A stretch of 64,000 bases of DNA from Chloroflexota bacterium (GCA_024224815.1 JAAENC010000353.1:1-64000); one strand, 5' to 3'. Shown: positions 1-8,806, counted from the stretch's first letter. The notes: a model not told the origin generated them from the letters alone. Made by a program: numbers and translations.

Positions 1-76
1 AGGTGGCATTACAATCAGGTCAGACCACACAGTGCATTGGGCTACAAACCCCCAACCCCAGCAACTTTTCTCCCAC

Positions 77-301
77 TTACTTCACAATTGCAGCCTGCTG
101 GTGTAACATAATAACTGGTACAACTATTGGGGGCAGGTCAGCTTCAATGAATATCCCTAGGAAGATGGTCGCAAAAACAGACAATCTCTGCCGGAGCCAG
201 ACGAAGACCGCAGGCGAGGGCATATTGACGAGAGCAATTAGAAAAATGCCAAGCAGAATGATCTTAGTCAGTGAGCGGGGGATAGATCGTGTTGATTGCA
301 T
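77..301 (-). pseudogene. Possible truncated permease N-terminus (74 aa)
   Basis: The reading frame begins with a basic stretch and a hydrophobic helix (residues about 13-32), then a second hydrophobic segment containing SVFATIFLGIFIEADLP. This resembles the first helices of DUF318/ArsP-type permeases, where the pattern is FLxIxLEALP. The frame stops after 74 residues although that family is usually above 300, so if the likeness is right this is a remnant. No Shine-Dalgarno sequence precedes the ATG, but a TAAAAT box lies 6 nt upstream. It could also be a chance hydrophobic ORF; the family likeness is weak. Confidence 0.3.
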
Positions 302-307
302 TGTAGA

Positions 308-313
308 ATTTTA
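308..313 (-). promoter_or_regulatory. Putative -10 box for a leaderless start
   Basis: TAAAAT on the minus strand is followed by 6 nt and then the ATG at 301. The spacing fits transcription beginning at the start codon, as at three other starts in this window. No convincing -35 box is visible. Confidence 0.25.
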
Positions 314-714
314 TCACTATGCTCAGTTATCTTTGCTTTAGTATGCTGCCAACAATGATATACTGTTGCCCCAACAATCATCAAAAAACAGTCCAGCTGT
401 ATGTATCCCTGCCCTTGTGGATATGCAAATTCTGATTGTGTCTGTACCTACACACATCAAACTGTGACATGCTATCAAAAGTCCCATGTTGGATAGGATA
501 GATATTCATATTGAAGTGCCGAGTGCGGGTTTTGAAAAATTGTCCGATAACAGACGGGGAGAGGCCTCGGCAGATATCCGTGCCAGGGATGTGATGTGTC
601 ATATCTTCTAAGACATATTATCTGTAAAAAGAACCGGATTCGATAATCGCAGAGAAAAACATCGCTGGTTTCAAATTGGGGGTTGAGAGTAGATTTCCCG
701 CTGCCGACCACAAG
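314..714. other. Intergenic stretch without a recognisable gene
   Basis: Short frames on both strands have no recognisable motif, no good ribosome binding site and unconvincing composition. The stretch ends at the tRNA-derived repeat. It may be decayed island sequence; nothing more can be supported. Confidence 0.4.
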
Positions 715-760
715 ACTCATAACCCGGAGGTCGTAGGTTCGAGTCCTACCCCCGCTACTA
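715..760 (+). repeat. tRNA-Met (CAT) 3' fragment, left direct repeat of island
   Basis: Starting inside the anticodon loop (ACTCATAA), this 46-nt block carries the 3' half of the anticodon stem, the variable loop, an intact T arm (GTAGG / TTCGAGT / CCTAC) and an acceptor 3' strand ending CGCTACTA. The sequence just upstream pairs with neither the anticodon stem nor the acceptor, so the 5' half is missing. It matches 13759-13804 at 43 of 46 positions by direct comparison. A crossover at the anticodon loop is typical of tyrosine-integrase attachment sites, so this is probably an att remnant. Confidence 0.7.
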
Positions 761-785
761 AAAGCACCTGAAAGGGTGCTTTTTT
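760..785 (+). terminator. Rho-independent terminator behind the tRNA fragment
   Basis: A 9-bp stem (AAAAGCACC with GGTGCTTTT) closes a 6-nt loop and runs into T residues. It directly follows the tRNA 3' end, as it would behind a real tRNA gene, so it probably travelled with the tRNA copy. Confidence 0.7.
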
Positions 786-820
786 CATTAAAAGTGAGGT
801 TTTAGGTGGCTTCTACCAGA

Positions 821-869
821 CTGGGGCTCATAACCTTGGGGTCGCAGGTTCGAGTCCTATAGCTTGGTA
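821..869 (+). repeat. Second, decayed tRNA-Met-like fragment
   Basis: GGGGCTCATAACC, then GTCGCAGGTTCGAGTCCTAT and AGCTTGGTA, repeat the anticodon loop to 3'-end order of the neighbouring copy. The T stem is mismatched and the acceptor strand is altered. Upstream TGGCTT...AGACTGG resembles the sequence before the copy at 13412. A functional tRNA is unlikely. Confidence 0.5.
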
Positions 870-1075
870 ACAATATATAAACTCAATACTACTTCTTACA
901 AATAGCAGGATTCCTACTAAGGATTGATTTTATTTAGCTGACTAATAGCCAATTGGTTGGTTATATGATCGACCGATTGGCATGGAGAAATATACCCATA
1001 AAGCGGATTACAAAAGAAGGGGGAATCGCTATCCTATAGTCAATAAATTTGATAACCACTCTATAGGAGAATGTG

Positions 1076-3085
1076 ATGAAAAACAAAACCTTTAAGACCT
1101 CAATAATTATTTTTATGGCAACCTTGTTGCTGATCTTGCAACCTGCTTCCACACAAGCGCAATCGGCTCAAATTGCTTCTGCTACTCAGAATGGCGTTAC
1201 CGACCCTGCTGAACTTGAAGCCTTCATGGATGAGTATTTGGCAGAACAAATGGAAACTCACCACATCCCCGGTGTGGTGATCACTTTTGTGAAGGATGAC
1301 GAAGTTTTCTTTAGCAAAGGCTATGGCTACGCAGATCTGGAAAATCAGACTCCTATGGATGTGAATGAAACCTTACTGACCACCGCGTCTTTGGGGAAGG
1401 CATTCTCAGCTGTGGGCGTTTTACAGCAATATGAACGTGGTGCAATTGACCTGCACGAAGATATTCGCCCGTATATCACCGATTTTCAACTTCAGACCAA
1501 ATTCGATGAAGCATTGACTTTTGCTAATTTGCTGACCCACACCGATGGATTTGAAGCTCGCCTGATCGGGGCTGCCGCACAAAACCCAGAAGGCTTGATT
1601 TCGCTTGGCGAATTGATCGAGAGCTACACACCAACCCAACTCTATCCGCCCGGCCAATATATGACTTATGGTGATTTTGCAGCTACTTTGTCCGGTTACC
1701 TGACTCAGGAAGTCAGCGGTCTTTCTTTTGAAGCCTATATGGAGAGCAATATTCTTTCTCCGCTTGGCATGACAGATAGTACTTTTGACCAGCGTTTATC
1801 GGATGAAATGATGGCACGCTTGGCAACTGGCTATGATTATGCAGAGGGTGAGTATCATTCTGGACCTGTTTTCTACATTCGCTCTACTCCTGCAGGGGGG
1901 TTGCGCACCACAGCCTCCGACATGAATGCCTTCATGCTTGTACTCTTAAATGGTGGCGAATATCAGGGAACACGTATTTTAGATGAAGCAACTACGCAGT
2001 TGATGCACACCCAGCAATTTGCTCCTGACCCCAAAATGGCAGGCATCACCTACGGTTTATTTGAACATTTTGAGAATGACCAGCGCATCTTGCTTCGTGA
2101 CGGGGATGGCGTTGGCACACGCAGCCGCATGGTTATGCTCCCTGAGCAGGATATGGGATTTTTCATCAGCTATAACTCTGGTAATAGTAATTTACGCATG
2201 GATATTGTCAGTGCTATTCTGGAACATTATTACCCCATTGGCAACACAACAGCCCCTCTTCCCGTCGATGATTATCAGGCACGCACCAAGCTCTTTACAG
2301 GGACGTACCGCCCCCTTAATTCCGATGCGACTTCCTTTGGAAAATCTATGTTTTTCTTCTCGCAATTGGTTGAAGTCACATCCACAGATGAAGGCTATCT
2401 GAGCATTGTCACTGCGGGGATGGGTGGTGAGCAGAGCAGCGTGATGGGTGGATTTGAAGGAACTAGCCAATGGGTGGAAGTTGAGCCACTATATTTTGAG
2501 CAGGTCGGCGGCAAAGGGCAGTTATCCTTTGTGCAAAATGAAGCTGGCGAGATTACCCAGATGATTTCTGGGCAGGGTTATCACAGTGCATTTGCAAAAC
2601 TGCCCTGGTACGAGAGTCTGAGTTTTCAAATGAGCTTAATCCAATTGGTTGCTCTCCTGCTTGTCTCAGCGATGTTTTCTACCTTTGTGAGTTGGCCCTT
2701 GGGTGCATTGATCCGCAAATTACGCAAAAAATCATCTGATGAACCTGTTCTTTTGGGTGCATTTGCCGCTCGTTTGTGGACAGGGATTGTCGCTGGGATG
2801 CTGGGACTCTTCATCCTCCGTGCCATCGGCTTGCTCTACGCTATTGATGCAGTTGCCGGGATGCCCAACTTTGTCTGGGGCGTTACCGAAGAGATGATTA
2901 GCGCTCTAAATAGCATTTACCTGCCCGTTACGCTGGCGTTGCCCTTGCCCATTTTTGTTGCGCTGGCTTGGGGCAACCGCTGGTGGAAGGTGAGCACCCG
3001 CATCCATTACACGCTCATCACGCTGGCTGTTTTGGGCGGTATTTGGTGGGTAAATTACTGGAATTTGCTTGGCTTCAGGATCTAA
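1076..3085 (+). CDS. Secreted serine hydrolase, beta-lactamase/PBP4* family, with C-terminal membrane helices
   Basis: A 669-residue class C beta-lactamase-like protein (serine hydrolase acting on peptide, D-amino acid or ester bonds outside the cell). It has a signal peptide (residues about 1-30, ending TQAQ), the SxxK motif as SLGK near residue 105, HTDGF near 155 and a Tyr motif as YGDF near 198, where family members usually have YxN. The usual third HxG motif is not obvious. About four hydrophobic helices follow after residue 515, anchoring the protein. The ATG at 1076 lies 5 nt after AGGAGA (1065-1070); the in-frame GTG at 1073 is too close. A CPBP protease gene follows on the same strand. 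The substrate cannot be deduced; the active-site changes leave peptidase, esterase or a binding role open. Confidence 0.85.
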   Translation: MKNKTFKTSIIIFMATLLLILQPASTQAQSAQIASATQNGVTDPAELEAFMDEYLAEQMETHHIPGVVITFVKDDEVFFSKGYGYADLENQTPMDVNETLLTTASLGKAFSAVGVLQQYERGAIDLHEDIRPYITDFQLQTKFDEALTFANLLTHTDGFEARLIGAAAQNPEGLISLGELIESYTPTQLYPPGQYMTYGDFAATLSGYLTQEVSGLSFEAYMESNILSPLGMTDSTFDQRLSDEMMARLATGYDYAEGEYHSGPVFYIRSTPAGGLRTTASDMNAFMLVLLNGGEYQGTRILDEATTQLMHTQQFAPDPKMAGITYGLFEHFENDQRILLRDGDGVGTRSRMVMLPEQDMGFFISYNSGNSNLRMDIVSAILEHYYPIGNTTAPLPVDDYQARTKLFTGTYRPLNSDATSFGKSMFFFSQLVEVTSTDEGYLSIVTAGMGGEQSSVMGGFEGTSQWVEVEPLYFEQVGGKGQLSFVQNEAGEITQMISGQGYHSAFAKLPWYESLSFQMSLIQLVALLLVSAMFSTFVSWPLGALIRKLRKKSSDEPVLLGAFAARLWTGIVAGMLGLFILRAIGLLYAIDAVAGMPNFVWGVTEEMISALNSIYLPVTLALPLPIFVALAWGNRWWKVSTRIHYTLITLAVLGGIWWVNYWNLLGFRI

Positions 3086-3095
3086 ACTATCAAAA

Positions 3096-3133
3096 TAGCC
3101 AGAGGGTTGGTTTTGAAACCAACCCTCTGGCTA
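3096..3133. repeat. 18-bp perfect inverted repeat between genes
   Basis: TAGCCAGAGGGTTGGTTT and its exact complement are separated by 2 nt. The hairpin sits 10 nt after the hydrolase stop. It has no T tract, so it may be an mRNA 3'-end stabiliser or a dispersed palindrome rather than a classical terminator. Confidence 0.7.
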
Positions 3134-3226
3134 CACTAATTTTGGCTGAATAGCCGATCGCAAAAATAGCACAGTGCTTTATCCTATTATGTAACAAAAA
3201 ACATTCTGATCTATAGGAGATATATA

Positions 3227-4039
3227 ATGAAATCGAAAAGTAATGTTGGGCTCTTTGTCCTGATCGCATACGGATTTTCCTGGTTGTTCTGGGTTCCTGA
3301 AGCATTGATCGCACAAGGCCTCTGGGTTGCCCCCGAAAGCATAGCGAATATTCTTGCTCTTAATCTTGGCGCATGGGGTCCACTGGTCGGCGCCATCGTG
3401 ACGACTTTCATCTACCAAAAAGGTGCGGGCGTAAAAGAACTACTCAAACGTGGCTTCATGATGCGCATGGGCAAATGGTGGTGGGTAGTCTTGTTGACCT
3501 TCCCCGTTTTGATCGGTGGTTCATTAGCATTGTCGGTTTTGTTTGGCAGCCCACTTCCTGAGTTTGAAGCCCTGGCAGAACCAATTTCTTTACCCATTGC
3601 ACTCGTCTTTATTTTCTTCCTAGGTGGCCCCTTACAAGAAGAATTTGGTTGGCGCGGCTATGCTTTTGAACATCTTCGCTACAAATACGATGCTCTGGTA
3701 GCCGCAATCATCGCAGGTTTGATGTGGGGGCTCTGGCACCTCCCTCTCTTCTTTGTGCCCCGTGCAGAAGATTACTATAACCGTCCCATGTGGGGTCTCC
3801 TACTTACAACAGTCTTAGCGGGCATTATCATCGCATGGTTCTATGCCAACACTAAAGGTGGGACTTTCGCCGCACTGCTGGGGCACACGATGTTCAACTG
3901 GTCGAATTGGGTCTTACCCGCTCTCAAATCAGACACCGCATCCCTAATCTTATTTGGGCTTTACTTCCTCGCTGTTGTCTATATTCTCTGGCAATATGGC
4001 AGAAAAACACTGACAAAAACCTTATCGCAAGTCTCCTAA
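3227..4039 (+). CDS. CPBP family intramembrane metalloprotease
   Basis: A 270-residue multi-helix protein of the CAAX-protease/bacteriocin-processing (CPBP, Abi) family. The signature is clear: EEFGWRGYAFEHL with the Glu pair at 138-139, GLWHLPLFF with His near 171, and a third motif LGHTMFNWSN near the C-terminus. These residues form the glutamate/histidine site inside the membrane. About seven helices are visible. The ATG follows AGGAGATATATA. It is one of three CPBP proteins in this island, beside a two-component system and an ABC transporter. Family roles include prenyl-protein processing, bacteriocin self-immunity and pheromone maturation; which applies here is unknown. Confidence 0.9.
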   Translation: MKSKSNVGLFVLIAYGFSWLFWVPEALIAQGLWVAPESIANILALNLGAWGPLVGAIVTTFIYQKGAGVKELLKRGFMMRMGKWWWVVLLTFPVLIGGSLALSVLFGSPLPEFEALAEPISLPIALVFIFFLGGPLQEEFGWRGYAFEHLRYKYDALVAAIIAGLMWGLWHLPLFFVPRAEDYYNRPMWGLLLTTVLAGIIIAWFYANTKGGTFAALLGHTMFNWSNWVLPALKSDTASLILFGLYFLAVVYILWQYGRKTLTKTLSQVS

Positions 4040-4055
4040 AGCAAATTCAAAAAGA

Positions 4056-4088
4056 AATCCTGACAGGTCCAAAAGACCTGTCAGGATT
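4056..4088. repeat. Dispersed palindrome, copy 1 (CCTGACAGGTC type)
   Basis: A 14-bp perfect stem, AATCCTGACAGGTC with GACCTGTCAGGATT, closes the 5-nt loop CAAAA. A near-identical element with loop TAAAA lies at 23133-23165. Both stand just behind a coding gene and lack a T tract. Confidence 0.75.
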
Positions 4089-4123
4089 CGCGCCAACTTG
4101 TTTCAGTTCCGGCCTAAATCCTT

Positions 4124-4129
4124 TATACT
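4124..4129 (+). promoter_or_regulatory. Putative -10 box for a leaderless histidine kinase mRNA
   Basis: TATACT is followed by 6 nt and the ATG at 4136, with no Shine-Dalgarno sequence between. A loose TTGTTT lies about 20 nt further upstream. Transcription would start at or next to the start codon. Confidence 0.35.
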
Positions 4130-4135
4130 TGACCC

Positions 4136-5665
4136 ATGAAAAGCCAAACGCCCCTCCCCCAACAACTAAAAGCCACCCTCAAAGATATCCAATGGCGCTG
4201 GATATTTGGTGCAACCTTCGCCGTCCTCGCGCTAATCCAACTCATCATGTTTCTCATCATCTCAATCTATGTTGCGCGTAATTCCGCCGCAGGCAATACG
4301 CTCAATTTCGAAGAGATATCGCAGTTTTCCGAAACATTAGGCAAATGGGTGGGGCCTTGGGTTTTGGGTGCGCTTGTTTTTTCTGCATCCTTGTGGATGG
4401 CGATCAAAGTCCGCGTTGCACCGCGTGCGCATGGTTGGGTTTTCGGGTTGCTCATCGTCATCATATCCTTGGTGTCGGACGCAATCTTCTCGCCAACGCT
4501 TACATTGAGTGAAATTCTGAGTATGTTGCTTGTCATTCCTGTTGCGGGCTTTGCCGCCTATCGCGGTGAGATTATTCTCAAAAGCCGTGAAGCCGTCTAC
4601 CGCACCAGTCAGGCGCTCGGTGGGCAGGACAAAGCCGGGATGCTGGTAGCCGTTGGTGAGCAGCTCGCAAGCCCCTCGGTCGCGTGGATCGCATTGGCGG
4701 ATGATGATGGGGCGTTGGATTCTGCTTCGGCGTGGGTATCTAGCTCGAGACAGCACATCCCCACATCCATCCCACCGATTCACTCTCAGCCCAAACTTGC
4801 TACCCATATAAAAACGGATTCGCTACCCCAACCGATTCCCGCAATACGCTTCCTGCTTATCTTGCCCCTCTCAAATGTAGAGGCATTTTTGGTCATAGCC
4901 TCACGAAACAAATCAGGCTTTTCACGCATAGAAACACAAAATTACCAGACCATCGCTGAGCAGGTTTCGCTCTCACTGGAAAATTTGCTCTTGGTCGATC
5001 AGGCGCGGGAGGCGGGGATTATCGAAGAACGTCAACGCCTTGCAGCAGAAATTCACGATGGGCTGACACAGGGGTTTGTCAGCATCGTGACGCATCTCGA
5101 AGTGGCTGAAGCAAAAATGGAGCAACAACCGCCCGAAGTGCGCACGGATTTTCAGGGTTTACTCAACCAGATGCGCCAAACTGCCCGAGAAAACCTGACC
5201 GCCGCTCGCGAGATGACCTGGGCCTTGCGCCCCGATTTGCAAAAAGGTTTTCCACTCCCAGAAGCCCTCAATAAGCTGATAAATGATTGGGCAGCGGGGG
5301 ATGATGATACTTCTGTTAGTTTTTCATACTCTGGCAACATGCGCCAACTCCACCCCGATATTGAAACGGCGATCTTTCGCACACTGCGGGAAGCCCTGGC
5401 TAATATAAAAAAACACGCGTCTGCAACGCAGGTTATCGCAACACTGACTTATCTTGATACCATTGTTGCCCTCGATGTACAGGATAACGGAAAGGGATTT
5501 GATCCTGAGGCTCATTTGCCAAAAGATGCAGATGGCGGTTTTGGACTAAAATCCCTGCAAGAACAAGCTGAACGCTTGGGCGGTGAAATGTCGGTTGAAA
5601 GTGAAATTGGCAAAGGTTGTACGATTGCAATCTCTATCCCGGAAAGCATTGGAGAAAAAGCATGA
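4136..5665 (+). CDS. Membrane sensor histidine kinase, NarX/LiaS type (HisKA_3)
   Basis: A 509-residue kinase. Four hydrophobic helices (about 22-46, 71-92, 99-121, 127-142) form a membrane sensor with almost no outside loops, as in intramembrane-sensing kinases. A poorly conserved GAF-like region follows (about 160-285). The dimerisation box ERQRLAAEIHDGLTQGF has the phospho-accepting His at 307. The ATPase domain shows the N box (REALANIKKHAS), DNGKGFD and GFGLKSL. It shares a 4-nt ATGA overlap with the next gene, and its cognate regulator begins at 6187. Adjacent ABC and CPBP genes suggest sensing of membrane-active compounds, by analogy with LiaS and BceS; that is inference. Confidence 0.9.
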   Translation: MKSQTPLPQQLKATLKDIQWRWIFGATFAVLALIQLIMFLIISIYVARNSAAGNTLNFEEISQFSETLGKWVGPWVLGALVFSASLWMAIKVRVAPRAHGWVFGLLIVIISLVSDAIFSPTLTLSEILSMLLVIPVAGFAAYRGEIILKSREAVYRTSQALGGQDKAGMLVAVGEQLASPSVAWIALADDDGALDSASAWVSSSRQHIPTSIPPIHSQPKLATHIKTDSLPQPIPAIRFLLILPLSNVEAFLVIASRNKSGFSRIETQNYQTIAEQVSLSLENLLLVDQAREAGIIEERQRLAAEIHDGLTQGFVSIVTHLEVAEAKMEQQPPEVRTDFQGLLNQMRQTARENLTAAREMTWALRPDLQKGFPLPEALNKLINDWAAGDDDTSVSFSYSGNMRQLHPDIETAIFRTLREALANIKKHASATQVIATLTYLDTIVALDVQDNGKGFDPEAHLPKDADGGFGLKSLQEQAERLGGEMSVESEIGKGCTIAISIPESIGEKA

Positions 5666-6177
5666 TAACTTGTCAATACTGTAATGCAAGCTATATAGAA
5701 CATCAAACGATCTGTTCAAGCTGTGGCGCTGTATTAGACCCCAAAGAAGGAGTGATAACACGAAAAACAAATTTGGAGAAAATTCGCCAAATTTGTGAAA
5801 GCTATGAAGATGCAAAAGATTTTCACCCAGGCAAATTTGTGTCCCTAAAAAAAATGCGCGTGGCGGCAAAGTCATTTACAGTCTTTCCAAAAGAGAAAGA
5901 GAATTTCCTTTTCTGTGATACTCACCCATTGGGAAAAGGTAAACGAGGGTTCATCATCTGTGATGATGGCGTTTACTGGCAAAATACACGGGCGGCAACT
6001 ACCAATAGAAATTACTTAGCGTGGGAAGATTTAGCGAAACGAGAACTAAAACTAAATAAATATGTCCTTGAGCTTGGGCGAGGTGATGTGATTGGCTTAT
6101 CTGGTTTGGGTAGTGATAATTATAGAGAGAAAGCTGAACGCCTTTTTAGAGAAATCAAAGCTGCGCTCAACGATTAA
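5662..6177 (+). CDS. Zinc-ribbon protein with possible PH-like domain
   Basis: A 171-residue protein not assigned to a named family. Its N-terminus holds a four-cysteine zinc ribbon, CQYCNASY and CSSCGAVLD (residues about 4-26). The rest is soluble, with alternating beta strands (GFIICDDGVYWQN, YVLELGRGDVIGLSG) and a C-terminal helix, a pattern like small bacterial PH-like domains. The ATG at 5662 overlaps the kinase TGA; an upstream in-frame start at 5617 would lie inside the kinase gene and has no supporting ribosome site. Its place between kinase and regulator suggests an accessory to that system. The PH comparison is by appearance only. Confidence 0.75.
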   Translation: MITCQYCNASYIEHQTICSSCGAVLDPKEGVITRKTNLEKIRQICESYEDAKDFHPGKFVSLKKMRVAAKSFTVFPKEKENFLFCDTHPLGKGKRGFIICDDGVYWQNTRAATTNRNYLAWEDLAKRELKLNKYVLELGRGDVIGLSGLGSDNYREKAERLFREIKAALND

Positions 6178-6186
6178 ACTGGAGAT

Positions 6187-6822
6187 ATGATGACAACAAT
6201 CAAAATTTTGATTACTGATGACCACCCTGTTGTGCGCTCCGGAATTCACGGTATGCTTGAAACCGAACCCGACTTCGACGTGATAGCCGAAGCAAAAAAC
6301 GGAAGAGAAGCCCTCGAGTTAGTAGAAAAACTCACCCCAGACGTGGTGCTAATGGATTTACGAATGCCTGAAATGGAAGGCGTGGAAGCAATCACCAAAA
6401 TTAAAGAGAGCCATCCCCATATCCATATTTTGGTGCTAACCACCTTCGACACCGATGCAGATATTGTCCGTGCTGTGGAAGCGGGTGCAACAGGCTATAT
6501 GCTCAAAGATGCCCCTCGTGAAGAATTGTTTCGAGCGGTCCGAGCCACAGCACGCGGAGAGGCAGCTTTGGCGCCAACTGTCGCGTCTCGGCTGATGGGC
6601 AAGATGCGCTCGAAGGGTGAGGAAGCCTTAAGTCCACGCGAAATTGATGTCCTGATGCTCGTCGCACGCGGCGCAAGCAATCAGGATGTAGCTGAAAGGC
6701 TGCATATCAGCAAAGCCACTGTAAAATCGCATTTGTTGCAGATTTATCAAAAGTTAGGGGTCTCCGATCGCACTGCCGCGGCGACCACTGCCATTGAGCG
6801 CGGGGTTATTCGGTTGTCGTAA
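6187..6822 (+). CDS. NarL/LuxR-family response regulator
   Basis: A 211-residue regulator with an N-terminal receiver domain: acidic pair DD at 11-12, phospho-acceptor Asp at 57 in VLMDLRMPEM, and conserved Lys in YMLKDAP. The C-terminal LuxR-type DNA-binding domain reads LSPREIDVLMLVARG, then HISKATVKSHLLQIYQKLGV. GGAG lies just upstream; ATGs at 6187 and 6190 are both possible. It is the evident partner of the kinase at 4136 and probably controls the downstream transporter and protease genes, though no operator could be identified. Confidence 0.93.
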   Translation: MMTTIKILITDDHPVVRSGIHGMLETEPDFDVIAEAKNGREALELVEKLTPDVVLMDLRMPEMEGVEAITKIKESHPHIHILVLTTFDTDADIVRAVEAGATGYMLKDAPREELFRAVRATARGEAALAPTVASRLMGKMRSKGEEALSPREIDVLMLVARGASNQDVAERLHISKATVKSHLLQIYQKLGVSDRTAAATTAIERGVIRLS

Positions 6823-6830
6823 TTTACACC

Positions 6831-7136
6831 ATGAAGATAAAAGAAATTATCAGCGGTTTTTCTCTGGTATGCGGTTGGCTATTTATATTGATTTCTTGCG
6901 TGGTTTATGCGTTTTTCTGGCGTGTGGATAATGAACCAGGGGCAAAGGATATCCCAGCCTTGCTCTGGGTGGCTATCTCATTCTGCTCTCTTGGTGGATT
7001 ATCCTTTTTGGGTAGTCATATTTACTTGATACGCCAGAAGGCTTGGACACTCATTTTGATTGCTTGGGGTGTTTGCATTGCTTTGCTGGTGGGCGCAATT
7101 ACTCTCTTGCCGGTTTTACTTATCTTCATGGTTTGA
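6831..7136 (+). CDS. Small three-helix membrane protein
   Basis: A 101-residue hydrophobic protein with three predicted helices (about 8-30, 43-66, 74-100) and short charged linkers. No family motif is recognised. It starts 8 nt after the regulator stop, so it is probably co-transcribed. The ribosome site is weak, which fits translational coupling. It may be a sensor accessory or an immunity-type protein, but nothing in the sequence decides this. Confidence 0.65.
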   Translation: MKIKEIISGFSLVCGWLFILISCVVYAFFWRVDNEPGAKDIPALLWVAISFCSLGGLSFLGSHIYLIRQKAWTLILIAWGVCIALLVGAITLLPVLLIFMV

Positions 7137-7185
7137 TCGAATAACAGGGTAAGGGCTTCTCAGAAACCTGAATATCAAATTCGAT

Positions 7186-7926
7186 TTGAACGGAGACTAT
7201 ACAATTAACCCAACAAAACGATACCCACCAAAGCTTGATTATCTGTTAGTTTTCCTAATCCCCATCATTGGGCTAGCTCTGGGCGTGGCCATTACCACCC
7301 TGCTGGATATTGATCAGACGTATAGCAACTTTATCATTAACCTTTTCTTTTTAGCGGCAACCATTGGCTTGTTGCGCGTCTTCAAACTCTCTCGTGAAGA
7401 TGTTGGTCTAAAATCCATTCCGCATAAAATGCGACAGCATGTTTTCATTTCTCTGGTTGTTTTTACTCTCTATATTCTCTTCTACATCTTTGCCATTCGT
7501 ATTTCTAGTCTCAAGCCATTTTCTGCAAATACTGTTTGGGGATTACTCACCTATCTCATTGTCGTTATCGCCGAAGAACTCTATTTTAGGGGCATCCTTT
7601 ATAGCTTTTTTGAGAAGCGTTTCTCGGCACGCACAGCGCTAATAGCCTCATCACTCATCTTTGGGCTTTTCCACGCCCGTCAGGGAGTGACCGGCATCAT
7701 ATCAAGAACGATTACTGGCTGGCTTTGGGGCAGCGTCCGCTACTCATCGAAGATGATCATCCTGCTTATTTTCCCCATCCACTTTGCCTATAACGCTACT
7801 TGGTTGCTTTTTGATGGGAACTGGGCAAACTCACCGATGTGGACGATCTATACTTTGCCTGCTGTTGAATTTTTGCTTGGTCTACTCTTTGTAATAATGC
7901 ACGATGCTAAATCAAGGAGCACATAA
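7186..7926 (+). CDS. CPBP family intramembrane protease, unusual start codon
   Basis: A protein of about 240 residues with the CPBP signature: EELYFRGILYSFFEKRF (paired Glu), GLFHARQG (His) and a late FAYNATWLLF motif. About seven helices are present. There is no ATG near the N-terminus. The TTG at 7186 has no ribosome site, whereas GGAGA (7192-7196) stands 7 nt before an in-frame ATT at 7204, so an ATT start, giving a protein that begins with INPTKRYPP after Met, is plausible. It is the second of three CPBP genes in the island; the active-site residues look intact. Confidence 0.85.
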   Translation: MNGDYTINPTKRYPPKLDYLLVFLIPIIGLALGVAITTLLDIDQTYSNFIINLFFLAATIGLLRVFKLSREDVGLKSIPHKMRQHVFISLVVFTLYILFYIFAIRISSLKPFSANTVWGLLTYLIVVIAEELYFRGILYSFFEKRFSARTALIASSLIFGLFHARQGVTGIISRTITGWLWGSVRYSSKMIILLIFPIHFAYNATWLLFDGNWANSPMWTIYTLPAVEFLLGLLFVIMHDAKSRST

Positions 7927-7960
7927 TTGATGAGAATTCGAAATGAACAAGGAGAGAAAA

Positions 7961-8806
7961 ATGTCAAAACAGTTTAAAGAACGAGCCCCACTTATCCTCT
8001 TCTTGATTGCCTTGCTTTTGCGCATCGTTGATATTTTTGTCCTTCGCCTTGATGAACTGCTTGGCGAAATTATTCTCTCAAAATCACTGGGGCTTGTGCT
8101 TGTCATAGTCTATGTCTGGTGGGCAAAACATAAACTCAGCGATATTGGTTTTCACACACGTGTGCTTCGTAAATCTCTGTTGATCGGCGGTTTAAGTGTT
8201 GGGGGGCTATTTTCACTTGGTTATGGCGTTCAACTACTCGCGCTTCGTGCAGGCGGAGAACCAGCGAAGATCGTTCTCTCTGCCATTGACCCCAAGACAG
8301 GCATGGCTGGTGGATTCGTCTTTGCGCTTTGGCTGATTTTTGGCAATATCATCAACGCTGCGATGGAAGAAGGCTTGTTTCGCGGCGTGATGCTGACTCA
8401 TTTTCGTGCGAAATTCAGTGTATGGAAAGCGCTGGGATTACAAGCCTTTCTCTTCGCAATTTGGCATTTGGTTTGGCCAATCAAACATTTTCTCACGGGC
8501 GAAGCGGATACAGGACAAGCGCTCTTTGAAGCTGTTGGCTTGCTCATCTCAACAGGCATCGGCGGACTAGTCTTTGGCTATCTCTATTACAAAACAGATA
8601 ATCTTTGGGCGGCCTTTCTTGGGCATTTCATTAACAATACAGTTTTGAATCTCATCTTCCTTCAAATTATAGAAGGCTTAAAGTCTGGCGTGGAATTCAG
8701 TCTCTTCCTTGCCATCTGGTTACTTGGTTATTTAGCATTGATTCCTATTGTGAATTGGTATTCAAAGAAATTTAACCTACCAAAGTTTAGACATTGGAAA
8801 AGCTAA
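7961..8806 (+). CDS. CPBP family intramembrane protease
   Basis: A 281-residue CPBP protein with MEEGLFRGVMLTHF (paired Glu), AIWHLVWP (His) and LGHFINNTVLN as the three motifs, embedded in about eight helices. The ATG at 7961 lies 5 nt after AAGGAGAG and is preferred over the in-frame ATG at 7943, which lies upstream of that ribosome site. The previous CPBP gene ends only 34 nt upstream, so the two are probably co-transcribed. They are not near-identical copies. Confidence 0.88.
   Translation: MSKQFKERAPLILFLIALLLRIVDIFVLRLDELLGEIILSKSLGLVLVIVYVWWAKHKLSDIGFHTRVLRKSLLIGGLSVGGLFSLGYGVQLLALRAGGEPAKIVLSAIDPKTGMAGGFVFALWLIFGNIINAAMEEGLFRGVMLTHFRAKFSVWKALGLQAFLFAIWHLVWPIKHFLTGEADTGQALFEAVGLLISTGIGGLVFGYLYYKTDNLWAAFLGHFINNTVLNLIFLQIIEGLKSGVEFSLFLAIWLLGYLALIPIVNWYSKKFNLPKFRHWKS

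Noticed and set aside
690-760. Complete tRNA-Met gene
   Set aside because: No 5' acceptor or anticodon 5' strand pairs with the conserved 3' half; only the part from the anticodon loop onwards is tRNA.
4856-5514. Long antisense ORFs inside genes
   Set aside because: These and similar frames elsewhere are complements of strong coding genes without their own start signals.
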